64,000 nt of DNA, from assembly GCA_017461565.1 (NCBI GenBank), contig JAFTXQ010000004.1, forward strand, positions 1 to 64,000, written 5' to 3'. Of this stretch, positions 54,108 to 62,328 are shown one piece after another. The notes under the pieces are model-generated. The model did not search any database and was not told the origin of the DNA. It saw nothing but the letters and a program-made list of their open reading frames with translations. This stretch comes from Oscillospiraceae bacterium. GTDB lineage: Bacteria > Bacillota > Clostridia > Oscillospirales > Ruminococcaceae. Position 1 is the first letter of the stretch. Every line of letters starts with the position of its first letter. Position numbers and translations under genes: made by a program.

Positions 54108-55085
54108 TTATGCCCCCAGAAGATACCACTTGCCTGATTTTGCACATATCACCACAAGCTCTGCCACCTCGGTCCTGCTTGCGGATGCGGTCTTTACAGT
54201 GACCTCACAGGTCACATCATACACCTTGCTCCAGCCCTTATAATAACTATCAGCAAGGGTCTTGAGATCGCCTGTCAGCTTCTTTTGCTCTGCCATTTCT
54301 GTAAGCTTTACATCTACGCTCTTGATCTTGGAAGGAGTTATACCATCCTTTATGAGCGACGCCTTGTACTCCTCAGTAAACGCAGTGCAATAATCCTCAA
54401 GCGTCATTTCGCCCAATGCTGAAAAGGCATCCTCAAGAGCATTTATATATGCTTTGGAGAATATCGCCTTGAAGCCGCCGTATACATCAAGCTCCTTGAT
54501 GCTTTGAGTAAAATATGAATCCATCCGCTTGGCGATGGCTGTTCTGTCTATGTACTCATCGAGTTTTTTACAGGAATTCTTTCCCGAACAGGTGAGTGTT
54601 GCATTGGGACCAACAGAACAGGTATTGGGTGTGCCTGTGACAGAGCCTTTTGAATAAACGGTGGTCTTACCGTTAAGGGTAACAGAAGCCTTGCTTGCAA
54701 ACCTCATCTGTCCGTAGACCTTAAGCACCTTACCCTTATACTGGTGCAGCTTGCCTGTTACCGCAAGAATAGAATCCGCCTTTACAACAAGCTTTCCCTT
54801 GATATAAAGCGAGCCCTTTCCGCTTACCCACAGCTTTGCGCCATCCTGAACCGTCACTGTTGTTCCTGAGGGAATGGTGATCTTTTTGGATACGGTAACA
54901 TTGGAACTTACCACATAGTTCTGACCTGCCTTGAGAGCGGTTTTCCCGTTCCATTTCACCGCTGCTGAAGCACCATATTCGCTTGATATCGTCGCCGTTT
55001 GTATCTGCTGTGCAGATGCTGTCGCTCCGACAAACGACACCGCCATGACTGCACTGATGACCGCCGCTGTAAGTTTCTTTAGCAT
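54108..55085 (-). CDS. Secreted protein with repeated beta-strand region, unknown function
   Basis: 325 residues. Signal peptide 1-25 (cleavage after ASA). Residues about 50-165 form short repeating strands (VTVQDGAKLWVSG, GSLYIKGKLVV, GKVLKVYGQM, ASVTLNGKTTV), like a right-handed beta-helix. A helical C-terminal domain (about 175-300) and a final strand (GKWYLLGA) recall the end of NTF2-like domains. I cannot name a family. Its stop lies 3 bases before the PPTase start, so the genes are co-transcribed, though no shared role is evident. Confidence 0.8.
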   Translation of the reverse strand: MLKKLTAAVISAVMAVSFVGATASAQQIQTATISSEYGASAAVKWNGKTALKAGQNYVVSSNVTVSKKITIPSGTTVTVQDGAKLWVSGKGSLYIKGKLVVKADSILAVTGKLHQYKGKVLKVYGQMRFASKASVTLNGKTTVYSKGSVTGTPNTCSVGPNATLTCSGKNSCKKLDEYIDRTAIAKRMDSYFTQSIKELDVYGGFKAIFSKAYINALEDAFSALGEMTLEDYCTAFTEEYKASLIKDGITPSKIKSVDVKLTEMAEQKKLTGDLKTLADSYYKGWSKVYDVTCEVTVKTASASRTEVAELVVICAKSGKWYLLGA

Positions 55086-55104
55086 AAGACCCTTCCTTTC
55101 AATT

Positions 55105-56055
55105 TCAGATTTCGCCGAAGCTGTCGCCGCTGTCTGATTTTCTCGCCGCTTTGAACAGCGGACTTTTCCTTGTGACTACTTTATCCGTTATACCCTGCTC
55201 CGTACAGATCCTCAGAGTTATCTTTCCGCTCTCTATCTTCGGGTGGCGGAGTATCCTTGGCTTTCCGCTGCATCCGCTTTTTGATACAGCAAGGAAACAA
55301 AACTTTTCGTCCTCATAGGGCGCATCGCCACCCTTTAGCTGCTTATGAAGCTTCGAGCGTGCGACTCTCGCCGTAAAATGGCACCAGTCATCCAACGGAA
55401 GCGTACACTCACCGTTTGATGGACAAGGCGCTGCGACATATCCGCCTGCTTCTATCAGAATATTTCGTGCCTCTCGCAGCTGAGAAGCCCCCTCGGGAGT
55501 ACCCGGCTCCACAAGCAACAGAAGCTTGTCGGTATGCTCCCACAACGTTATAATAGCTTTTTTGCGCTCTGCGGTCGTAAGTTCATTCAGACAATACGAG
55601 GATATAACCAGATCAGCATGCTGATCTGATAACCCTGCCGTGATATCCTGCCTGATCCAACTTGCTCCGATACCACGTGCCTGCATAAGCTGCTGTCCAA
55701 GGGCGATCATTCCCTCTTCACGCTCAAGACAAGTGATATTGTCACAGCCTGTGTTTATTTCCGCAGCATGACTTGCAGCCCCGGTGCCTGCGCCTGCATC
55801 CAATATCGAGTTTATCTCTTCTTCAAACACCTCAAGCGTAAGCTCAAGCGCCTTACTCACTGCACCAAACGTAGCGGGCATTCTGACTGCCGCATAAGCA
55901 AGGACATCCTTTTCGCTGCTGACGAGACGTTTTCCGTTGCCGCTCTCATTACGGTAACGGTTAGATATTCCCTCCGCCGCTGCTGTCAGCGCACGTACAT
56001 CCTGAGCCGACAAAAGCTGCTCTATAGTATATCTGAGCTCCGATGGAAATTCCAT
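55105..56055 (-). CDS. Rsm22-family SAM-dependent methyltransferase
   Basis: 316 residues. Rossmann fold with the SAM loop ILDAGAGTGAASHAA (about 84-98), the acidic CLEREEGM and motif IV-like LVISSYCLNEL. The C-terminal region has the Cys pattern APCPSNGECTLPLDDWCHF typical of mitochondrial and bacterial Rsm22-like proteins, where Cys bind a [4Fe-4S] cluster. Mitochondrial relatives are needed for small-ribosome-subunit assembly; the bacterial substrate is unproven. The ATG follows AAGGAG. Confidence 0.9.
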   Translation of the reverse strand: MEFPSELRYTIEQLLSAQDVRALTAAAEGISNRYRNESGNGKRLVSSEKDVLAYAAVRMPATFGAVSKALELTLEVFEEEINSILDAGAGTGAASHAAEINTGCDNITCLEREEGMIALGQQLMQARGIGASWIRQDITAGLSDQHADLVISSYCLNELTTAERKKAIITLWEHTDKLLLLVEPGTPEGASQLREARNILIEAGGYVAAPCPSNGECTLPLDDWCHFTARVARSKLHKQLKGGDAPYEDEKFCFLAVSKSGCSGKPRILRHPKIESGKITLRICTEQGITDKVVTRKSPLFKAARKSDSGDSFGEI

Positions 56056-56073
56056 CTGCCGTCACTCCTTATC

Positions 56074-56838
56074 TCAGAAATAGTTGTTTCTGATCTCCTT
56101 TGCTGCATAAGCGCCATGTAATGCCTGTCCTTTTTCGTGAGGATGCAATCCGTCACGCAGATATCTACCCTCGCCTCCGATGACCTCGAACTTCTCACAG
56201 ATACCGCTGTTGTTATAACAGTCTATCATCTGTACTGACATTCCGCCGCATATCTTTCTCATGACCTCAAGCTGCTTTTCCGTCTTTGCATTATGCTCGG
56301 GAGTCGCAGTCTGAAGAGGAGTCAGCACGAATATTCTGCAATCAGGGAAATGCTCCTGAATAGTCTGTATGCACCAGCGCATAGCGCCTGCTGTGGTAAA
56401 CAGGTCTATATTTTCGTTTCCGTCAAGTTCCTTTCCTGTAAGCGCCTTTTCGGCATCGCCGAAACACTCTACAAGGTCATTTGTGCCCATTGCAAATGCG
56501 AAAATATCGGGAGCGGGATATTCTCCGCTTTCTACCTCGGAGATGAATTTCTGGATATGTACTACCGCACAATTGTTCATACGCATAAGCATTTCGTGTG
56601 CATCATCGTTAGGCTCCCATCCGTCGCTGATACCTGCGAAATCAGTCGCATTGTAATCCTGCGTAGTTACCGTCTTTCCGCCGCACTCTACTGTACGCTT
56701 GTACCATACTGCACTGCCAACCGCCACATTATGATGAGATTTTAATGCAAGAGACTGAAAAACATGATAGGACCACTGGTTTCCTGCGGTTATGCTGTCT
56801 CCGTCCACTCCGAAATTTACATTATGTAATACGTCCAT
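56074..56838 (-). CDS. SGNH/GDSL hydrolase
   Basis: 254 residues. Block I GVDGDSITAGNQW with the nucleophile Ser, block III AMGTNDLVECFG with the Asn of the oxyanion hole, and block V LRDGLHPHEKGQ with catalytic Asp and His are all present. No signal peptide is seen, so it is probably cytoplasmic. Such enzymes are esterases or deacetylases of lipids or glycans; the substrate cannot be told from sequence. It precedes the Rsm22-like gene by 18 bases. Confidence 0.92.
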   Translation of the reverse strand: MDVLHNVNFGVDGDSITAGNQWSYHVFQSLALKSHHNVAVGSAVWYKRTVECGGKTVTTQDYNATDFAGISDGWEPNDDAHEMLMRMNNCAVVHIQKFISEVESGEYPAPDIFAFAMGTNDLVECFGDAEKALTGKELDGNENIDLFTTAGAMRWCIQTIQEHFPDCRIFVLTPLQTATPEHNAKTEKQLEVMRKICGGMSVQMIDCYNNSGICEKFEVIGGEGRYLRDGLHPHEKGQALHGAYAAKEIRNNYF

Positions 56839-56918
56839 AGTCGTTCCCTTTCAAATAAATTATATACACTAATATTCTAATACAAATCCCGCTGTTTGTA
56901 AAGCCTTTTTCGGAAATT

Positions 56919-57788
56919 TTACAGACCTCTGAGATCAAACTCGGGAGTGTATTCCTCTTTTGCAGAGCTTCGCTCCTGCATAAAGCCGTGAAGTCCCGCC
57001 TCAAGTACAGCGTCCAGCGCCTTGTTGTATTCAAACGTTGTAATACGGCGATTCAGACGGGGATCATCCTTCGCCTTATAAAACGGAGTGTACTGACTCA
57101 TCAGGCTGAACAGTATACTATCTCCGAATCTCTCTCCCACACGCTTTATCACCTCGACTGAGTCTTTGTACAGATACGGCAGCACCATGTGACGGACTAT
57201 CGTGCCTTTTTTCAGAAGCTCGCCATCAAACACAGGGGCTCCTGTCTGACGGATCATCTCCTCTACCGCCGCCATTGCTGTATCAAAATAATCAGGTGCC
57301 GAGGAAAGCTTTGCCGCTTCGTCGGAATAATACTTTACATCCGGAAGATAGATATCAACATAGCCCTCAAGCATCCGCAGTGTTTCAACACGCTCGTAAC
57401 CGCCTGTGTTATATACTACGGGGATACAAAGCTTTTCTTTTACTATATCAAGCGCATTGATTATCTGCGGCACGAAATGCGTAGGATTTACAAGGTTTAT
57501 GTTATGCGCTCCCTGCTCCTTAAGCTCCATAAATATTTCCGCCAGACGCTCTGCGCTTATCTCAGCGCCCTTCCTCTCAGCGCTTATATCATAATTCTGG
57601 CAGTATACGCACCGCATTACGCAACCCGAAAAGAATACCGCTCCACTTCCGTTTGTGCCGCTGATACAAGGCTCCTCCCAATGATGAAGCGAAGCTCTCG
57701 CAGCAGTCAGCCTGTCCCCCATCCCACAGAAACCCTTTCCACTGCTCCTGTCTATATTGCATTGCCTCGGGCATAGTTTGCATCCCAT
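56919..57788 (-). CDS. Radical SAM protein of the PflX/PflA-like family
   Basis: 289 residues from ATG 57788 (AAGGAG 5 bases upstream; a longer frame to 57809 lacks one). The radical SAM cluster motif is C56-x3-C60-x2-C63 in FFSGCVMRCVYCQN. An N-terminal extra Cys set (C3, C6, C10, C21 in GCKLCPRQC and GFCG) is typical of the PflX group (COG1313). These are annotated as glycyl-radical-enzyme activators, but no glycyl radical enzyme is adjacent and the real substrate is unknown. Confidence 0.92.
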   Translation of the reverse strand: MGCKLCPRQCNIDRSSGKGFCGMGDRLTAARASLHHWEEPCISGTNGSGAVFFSGCVMRCVYCQNYDISAERKGAEISAERLAEIFMELKEQGAHNINLVNPTHFVPQIINALDIVKEKLCIPVVYNTGGYERVETLRMLEGYVDIYLPDVKYYSDEAAKLSSAPDYFDTAMAAVEEMIRQTGAPVFDGELLKKGTIVRHMVLPYLYKDSVEVIKRVGERFGDSILFSLMSQYTPFYKAKDDPRLNRRITTFEYNKALDAVLEAGLHGFMQERSSAKEEYTPEFDLRGL

Positions 57789-57812
57789 AACTTCTCCTTT
57801 ATAAAACAAGTC

Positions 57813-57835
57813 CGCCGTGCCATATCGGCACGGCG
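57813..57835 (-). terminator. Hairpin between the 261-residue unknown and the radical SAM gene
   Basis: Perfect 9-bp stem cgccgtgcc / ggcacggcg with a 5-base loop. T-run after it on the minus strand is weak (cttgtttt), so it may attenuate more than terminate. Confidence 0.55.
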
Positions 57836-57841
57836 TTGCTG

Positions 57842-58627
57842 TCAGTTCTTTTTCTTGTTGTCAACAGTTATATTCTTTGCAATTCCGTATTCGGGATCAT
57901 AACGTCCGTCTTCATCAAACGCAACCGTCATATTTACGCCCAAGACGCTGTCCTCAGAGCTTGTGAAATCGAACGGATTTTCAGTCACAACATCGTATGT
58001 ATACACAAATGTCACCTGAGGCGGGAGCTGTGCCGTACCCTTGAAGATCATACGGAAGCCGTCACAGTTATCAAGTGCGAATGCCGCCGTGCTGTCGTCA
58101 TCATAAATAACAGGATCCACTACCGAGCTTCTCTCAACAAGTGTGCCCTCTTTTGCTCCCTTTTCAGGAGTGTACATATTCTGCGCACAGAGTACTATTC
58201 CGTCATCAACGATCGCATGCAGGCTCAGATTATCGTATACATAGTCATTCTGAGTAGGTCTGCCCTTGGAATCGATGCCGTTATACACGCTTCCTGTAAC
58301 GACATAAGTTGAACTGTCCACCTGTTCGGACTGAAGGATGAAAACAGGAGCGTAAATGATATTCTGATACTCAGCAAGTATCTCTGTAAGCTCCTCGACC
58401 GAAACGCTGTCACCCTCAGCATCATTTAATGCAAGAACTATCTCCGACAACGTCTGATTTGCATCAAAATCGGTCGTATATACACGAGTGACAGTGGCAT
58501 TTGAGCCATCCTCATTAGTGATATCTCCGCAGAAAACCATCTGGCGTGCATTCAGCATAAGTATAAGATATATAGCCACCGCACCAAGGAGCAGCGCCGC
58601 CAGTATTATTCCAATTACTATCTTCAT
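57842..58627 (-). CDS. Membrane-anchored extracytoplasmic protein, unknown function
   Basis: 261 residues. One N-terminal helix (about 2-25) acts as anchor or uncleaved signal; the rest is an acidic, beta-rich outside domain ending DNKKKN. No catalytic motif or family recognised. GAGGGC lies 5 bases before the ATG. It lies 18 bases after the FkbM methyltransferase gene on the same strand, in the run that starts with the EAL-HDOD gene. Confidence 0.75.
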   Translation of the reverse strand: MKIVIGIILAALLLGAVAIYLILMLNARQMVFCGDITNEDGSNATVTRVYTTDFDANQTLSEIVLALNDAEGDSVSVEELTEILAEYQNIIYAPVFILQSEQVDSSTYVVTGSVYNGIDSKGRPTQNDYVYDNLSLHAIVDDGIVLCAQNMYTPEKGAKEGTLVERSSVVDPVIYDDDSTAAFALDNCDGFRMIFKGTAQLPPQVTFVYTYDVVTENPFDFTSSEDSVLGVNMTVAFDEDGRYDPEYGIAKNITVDNKKKN

Positions 58628-58645
58628 CGGAAGCCCTCATTTCTT

Positions 58646-59725
58646 TCAGATACAATATAGATTTGTGTCCCAGTCGGGAACATAAGGATGATGCCTGAGA
58701 TATATCCTGTATTTTTTATTGAGAGACGCTATCTGCAACGGTATCGCAAACATATCCTCGTTTCTGTGATATACTGCAACATTAAGCTTAGGGCGATATC
58801 TGGATATAGTCTCCTTTGTACCGTTCAGTGCCTTTTCCTCGCTGCCCTCGACATCATACTTTATAAACGTAGCCTCTGCACCCTGAAGCATGTGATCCAC
58901 GCTCATCATATTGACCTCACGACAGCGGTGAGGATTCTCCTCGCCTACACGGGTGCTTCTGCCAGAACGCAGGCTGAATGTCATCGTGGTCTCACAGTCC
59001 CATGCGCCGCAGTTGTAAGCCTCAAGCAGCGCAGAACCTATCATATAAAGCCTGCGCTTAAGCTTCTGATAATTCTTATGATCAGGCTCCATCGCATAAA
59101 GCTTTTTGAACTTCATCGAAGTCTCATTCAGGAACTCTGAAAGAGTATCGCCATTATATGCTCCGAGATCTACATAGACCTCCTCAGCGCCAATTTGCAG
59201 GATATCATACGATTCACTCTTCGGGGTCTCGCACTCTCTTAGCAGCGAAATATCTCCGCTGAGCTTGTAGCGGATAACGTTCTCAAACACTTTTTTAGAC
59301 TGCTCATCAGCCATAAGTGAATAAGCGGCCTGAAGCTCCTTGTAATGCTCTCTTGCATATTCAAGGGTAAACAAGCCATCTCCAACGACAGGAACATTCG
59401 GAGCGTAAAGCTCATGCTTGTGTGCGATCTCATAAATACGATCCATAACCTCGGGAAGCTGACTTCCGAAGCTTACAAGTATAATGAAATCATCCCCGTA
59501 AAGCTCCTCTATCTCGGAAAGCTTTTTTACACGTATGCCCATAAAGCTATGGCCCCTGACAAATTCGTCACTTGCCATTATATCGTCTACGCCTACGCCG
59601 ATGCTGTCCAGTACCGATCGTATCTTCTCGGCACCGTCACCCATCCCGTAAAGGACGATCTTTTTGTCCGTCTGCGCAAGCTTATCCCACAGACAGCTGT
59701 TTATCTCATCAAGGAAAAAAGACAT
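58646..59725 (-). CDS. FkbM-family methyltransferase
   Basis: 359 residues from ATG 59725 (GAGGT just upstream; a frame to 59740 lacks a ribosome site). An N-terminal Rossmann-like segment (about 20-110, KIVLYGMGDGAEKI) precedes the FkbM domain (about 180-330) with the SAM loop VYVDLGAYNGDTLSEFL, AMEPDHKNYQKL and the acceptor motif IKYDVEGSEEKAL. Relatives O-methylate glycans or natural products. Near flagellar genes it could modify a flagellin sugar or another surface glycan; this is inference. Confidence 0.9.
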   Translation of the reverse strand: MSFFLDEINSCLWDKLAQTDKKIVLYGMGDGAEKIRSVLDSIGVGVDDIMASDEFVRGHSFMGIRVKKLSEIEELYGDDFIILVSFGSQLPEVMDRIYEIAHKHELYAPNVPVVGDGLFTLEYAREHYKELQAAYSLMADEQSKKVFENVIRYKLSGDISLLRECETPKSESYDILQIGAEEVYVDLGAYNGDTLSEFLNETSMKFKKLYAMEPDHKNYQKLKRRLYMIGSALLEAYNCGAWDCETTMTFSLRSGRSTRVGEENPHRCREVNMMSVDHMLQGAEATFIKYDVEGSEEKALNGTKETISRYRPKLNVAVYHRNEDMFAIPLQIASLNKKYRIYLRHHPYVPDWDTNLYCI

Positions 59726-59745
59726 TTTTACCTCACCCAAAGTTT

Positions 59746-60960
59746 TTAAAGCATCTTAAGGTCTTCGCATTCCTTAACGCACTTAAAGAATGTATCGGCG
59801 ACCTTTGAGGTGTTAAGGCTGTACATGGCTGCAAGCTTATCGACCTCTTCCCATCTACCCTTTTCATACCATAAAGCAAGCCTATAAACATCGCTGTAAA
59901 CGCCGCCTCTTCCAAGAAGTCCGTTCTTTATCTCATCAGTTATAGGAAATTCCTCCAGGATGCGTGCCAGATTGTTTCTGTCGCAGCGCTCCAGCATAGA
60001 AAGCAGACCCATCAGATAAAAAGCGTCGCCGTCCCTTGCTGCGTCAGGGATCATCTGTGCGATCCTCCGACAGAATTTTGCAGTGATAAGCGAAAGTCGC
60101 ATTATCTCCACATTATCATTGAGAGTAAGCCGCTGCATACCCATCAGGTATACCCACTCACGCAGGTAATCAAGCCCAAGGATAACAAGCGCCTGACTAA
60201 TGGAAGAAACCCTGTTCCTTACTCCGAAATAAACCGAATTGATAAGGCGGAGCAGGCGCTGACACATAGCTGTGTCCCGTGAAATCACCTCGACGATATC
60301 GCTTATCTCAGGCTCAGGCTGAGACACAAGCTGCATTATCTGCATAAAGTTCGTGCTCAACGGGGCAATACTGTTTTTTGACATAAGAGTCGGACGTGCA
60401 AAATAATATCCCTGAGTAAATGTAGCACCCAGACGCTTTGCATACTCGTACTCCTCAGGGGACTCGATCTTCTCGGCAAGTATGATCTTGTTACAATAAC
60501 GGCACACGTATGCCGTTTCCTCAATCTTCTTCTGGTCTATGCGGAAATCGATCTTAACGATATCGCTCAGCTGGAACAGATCGCTGTATGAATTATTGAA
60601 CTCAAAATCGTCCAGCGCAACTGTATATCCACGTTCCTTGAGATCCTGGCAAGCCGCAACAAGGTCATCGTCGATCATAAGGTTTTCAAGCACCTCTACC
60701 ACCACGATGTCAGGCGATATCATTTTCGGCACACCACGCTTCAGCAGATTGCCTGTAAAATTGATGAAAGCCTTTCCGCCGCCAATGATCTCACGGATAT
60801 CCAGGCCAAAAAACGCATTGGTAACAACGTCCGCCGTAGATTCGTCAGCGTCCGTGCCTGTATATATATTCTGTTGTCCGTTGCTGCGGTACAGCAATTC
60901 ATAACCGTATACCTGATTATCTATATCAAATATAGGCTGTCTCGCCATATAGACATCCAT
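59746..60960 (-). CDS. EAL-HDOD domain protein (YuxH-like)
   Basis: 404 residues from ATG 60960. The EAL domain (about 1-190) carries YGYELLYRSN in place of EAL, then EVLENL, LDDFEFNNS, VKIDFRI, AEKIES and FTQGYYFARP. The altered first motif and DDFE suggest weak or no c-di-GMP phosphodiesterase activity. The HDOD domain (about 195-390) has DTAMCQRLLRLINSVYFG, VSSISQALVILGLDYLREW. Such proteins link c-di-GMP or protein signalling to motility. A consensus promoter lies about 70 bases upstream, and flagellar genes are next door. Confidence 0.92.
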   Translation of the reverse strand: MDVYMARQPIFDIDNQVYGYELLYRSNGQQNIYTGTDADESTADVVTNAFFGLDIREIIGGGKAFINFTGNLLKRGVPKMISPDIVVVEVLENLMIDDDLVAACQDLKERGYTVALDDFEFNNSYSDLFQLSDIVKIDFRIDQKKIEETAYVCRYCNKIILAEKIESPEEYEYAKRLGATFTQGYYFARPTLMSKNSIAPLSTNFMQIMQLVSQPEPEISDIVEVISRDTAMCQRLLRLINSVYFGVRNRVSSISQALVILGLDYLREWVYLMGMQRLTLNDNVEIMRLSLITAKFCRRIAQMIPDAARDGDAFYLMGLLSMLERCDRNNLARILEEFPITDEIKNGLLGRGGVYSDVYRLALWYEKGRWEEVDKLAAMYSLNTSKVADTFFKCVKECEDLKML

Positions 60961-61031
60961 GTGCAGACATTCACCTTTCGCAATAGTATAAAGCCATTTT
61001 ATAAATAACAATGTATAATTTCTCTACTATA

Positions 61032-61060
61032 ATTATACAATAAACAGCTGTTTTTTTCAA
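61032..61060 (-). promoter_or_regulatory. Promoter of the EAL-HDOD run
   Basis: TTGAAA (61060-61055), 17-base spacer, TATAAT (61037-61032) on the minus strand. It separates this run from the upstream flagellar genes. Confidence 0.8.
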
Positions 61061-61200
61061 GCGTTGTACAAAACTTTTAAAAACAAAACAAAATTTCGTT
61101 AATCCTGCACAAACTGCGCCTTTTATTCATGCTTATAAAATCGGCCATATTGGTAAATCAGCACAAAAGGCGCCATGATCCACTTGAAAATTTAAGCAAA

Positions 61201-61319
61201 AGGCATAATAAAAACCGCCGAAAAAGGATGTTTTTGAAGAAATACCCATCCTTTTGCATGACTGCGTCAAGCAAGCGATGTTCCTGCAAAGCCCCCTGCG
61301 GAGGCATCCTTTCGGCGGT
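61201..61319 (-). other. Long-loop hairpin element downstream of the flagellar genes
   Basis: In the minus-strand RNA, ACCGCCGAAAGGATG (61319-61305) pairs with CATCC-TT-TTTCGGCGGT (61230-61214): a 10-bp and a 5-bp helix with a 2-base bulge, enclosing 74 bases and ending in TTTTT. A second AAAAGGATG (61255-61247) can pair with the same CATCCTTTT (61230-61222), so two folds compete. It may be the terminator of fliD-fliS-coiled coil with extra structure, or a copy of an interspersed repeat. The rest of the 60961-61334 gap holds only the EAL-HDOD promoter. Confidence 0.5.
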
Positions 61320-61334
61320 ATGGCTGACAATATA

Positions 61335-61820
61335 TCAAAGATTTTTGTTGAGGGACTGTCCTGTCGCTCTGCCGACAACAGCGCTGTTATAATAGCCGAT
61401 CTGTTTCTTGGTCTGCTTAAGCTCCTCAAGCTCTCTCCGGGAATCGATATGCTGATTACGGAACTGACCGGATATCACCTTATCCTTGTCGATTATCCTC
61501 TGCTGGCAGATGGAAATGTTCCTCTGAAGCATCTGTATCTCCTTCTGGGTATCATCGAGAGACGCACTGACAAAGCTTCCTCTTACAAGAGAGCGAAGCA
61601 GGATCTGCTCCTCTTTTGGCTGCAGATCAATAATACCATTTACACGCTGCTTGAGCATCTCTAGCCTGTCGATATATTCGTTACGCTTGAAAAGAGCGCC
61701 CTGAAGCACCTCAAGGTCGGCATTTACCATGGAGTCTGTCTGCTTTTCATATTCGATAAGCGTATCATATACTTCCTTCAATGCAGAAAGCACGGCAACG
61801 CTTCCTATCTCCTCTGCCAT
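61335..61820 (-). CDS. Coiled-coil protein in the flagellar cluster, FlgN/FliT-like candidate
   Basis: 161 residues, almost fully helical and charged, with heptads over about 12-140 and no membrane segment. Position after fliD and fliS, small size and helical content fit a flagellar export chaperone of the FliT/FlgN kind, but I see no decisive motif. AAGGGGG precedes the ATG. A GC-rich hairpin lies in the 65 bases between fliS and this gene. Confidence 0.78.
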   Translation of the reverse strand: MAEEIGSVAVLSALKEVYDTLIEYEKQTDSMVNADLEVLQGALFKRNEYIDRLEMLKQRVNGIIDLQPKEEQILLRSLVRGSFVSASLDDTQKEIQMLQRNISICQQRIIDKDKVISGQFRNQHIDSRRELEELKQTKKQIGYYNSAVVGRATGQSLNKNL

Positions 61821-61849
61821 TATGCTGCCCCCTTTTAGGTATGATTTCG

Positions 61850-61881
61850 GCGCCTGCCGGCTTGTTACGGACAGGCGCCGT
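61850..61881 (-). promoter_or_regulatory. Intergenic hairpin between fliS and the coiled-coil gene
   Basis: Perfect 9-bp GC-rich stem cggcgcctg / caggcgccg with a 14-base loop in a 65-base gap. No T-run follows on the minus strand, so it looks like an RNA-stability or attenuation element more than a full terminator. Confidence 0.5.
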
Positions 61882-61885
61882 TCTG

Positions 61886-62293
61886 TTATTTCTTCTTATT
61901 ACTGTTTGCCTGAGCCTCTATCTCTTCCTTTGTCATCTGGCTTATCTGAGTGAAAGCATCACGAAGATCCGCAATAAGCGGGATTATCTTCTTGATCTCA
62001 GTAGCATCCTTCCTGATATTTGCCTTGACGGCCTCATTCTGGAAAAAAACATAGAAGGAATTGAGTTCCTTGGATATCGGCACCGACATATCAAGCGAGC
62101 CTCTGAGAGCGCCAAGCAGCTCCTGTGCCTTGATAAGCGCATCGTTAGCCTTGCGGATATCCTTCAGCTCCTCAATTGCACAGACTGCAATAGCAAATTG
62201 ACGTTCGATCTCGCTGTACATCTTTATAATCACCTCAACAGGTGTCATAGTCTGCACGGACTGCTTTTTGTATGCTGAATATGGATTGACCAT
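61886..62293 (-). CDS. fliS: Flagellar export chaperone FliS
   Basis: Binds flagellin in the cytoplasm and stops early polymerisation. 135 residues, helical, with the family start NPYSAYKKQSVQTMTPVEVIIKMYSEIERQ and the segment LKDIRKANDALIKAQELLGALRGSLD. AGAGG precedes the ATG. It follows fliD by 35 bases, the usual order, and shows that the organism is, or was recently, flagellated. Confidence 0.94.
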   Translation of the reverse strand: MVNPYSAYKKQSVQTMTPVEVIIKMYSEIERQFAIAVCAIEELKDIRKANDALIKAQELLGALRGSLDMSVPISKELNSFYVFFQNEAVKANIRKDATEIKKIIPLIADLRDAFTQISQMTKEEIEAQANSNKKK

Positions 62294-62328
62294 TTTTATA
62301 ACCTCTGATTAGTTTATATTTGTCTCGA

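Noticed and set aside
53481..55085. Biosynthetic gene cluster around the Sfp-type PPTase
   Set aside because: No carrier protein, adenylation or ketosynthase domain in the neighbouring genes; the adjacent secreted protein gives no support.
61133..61429. 98-residue minus-strand frame across the structured element
   Set aside because: It runs through the hairpin and into the coiled-coil gene in another frame, with no ribosome site; more likely chance translation of a structured or repeated element.
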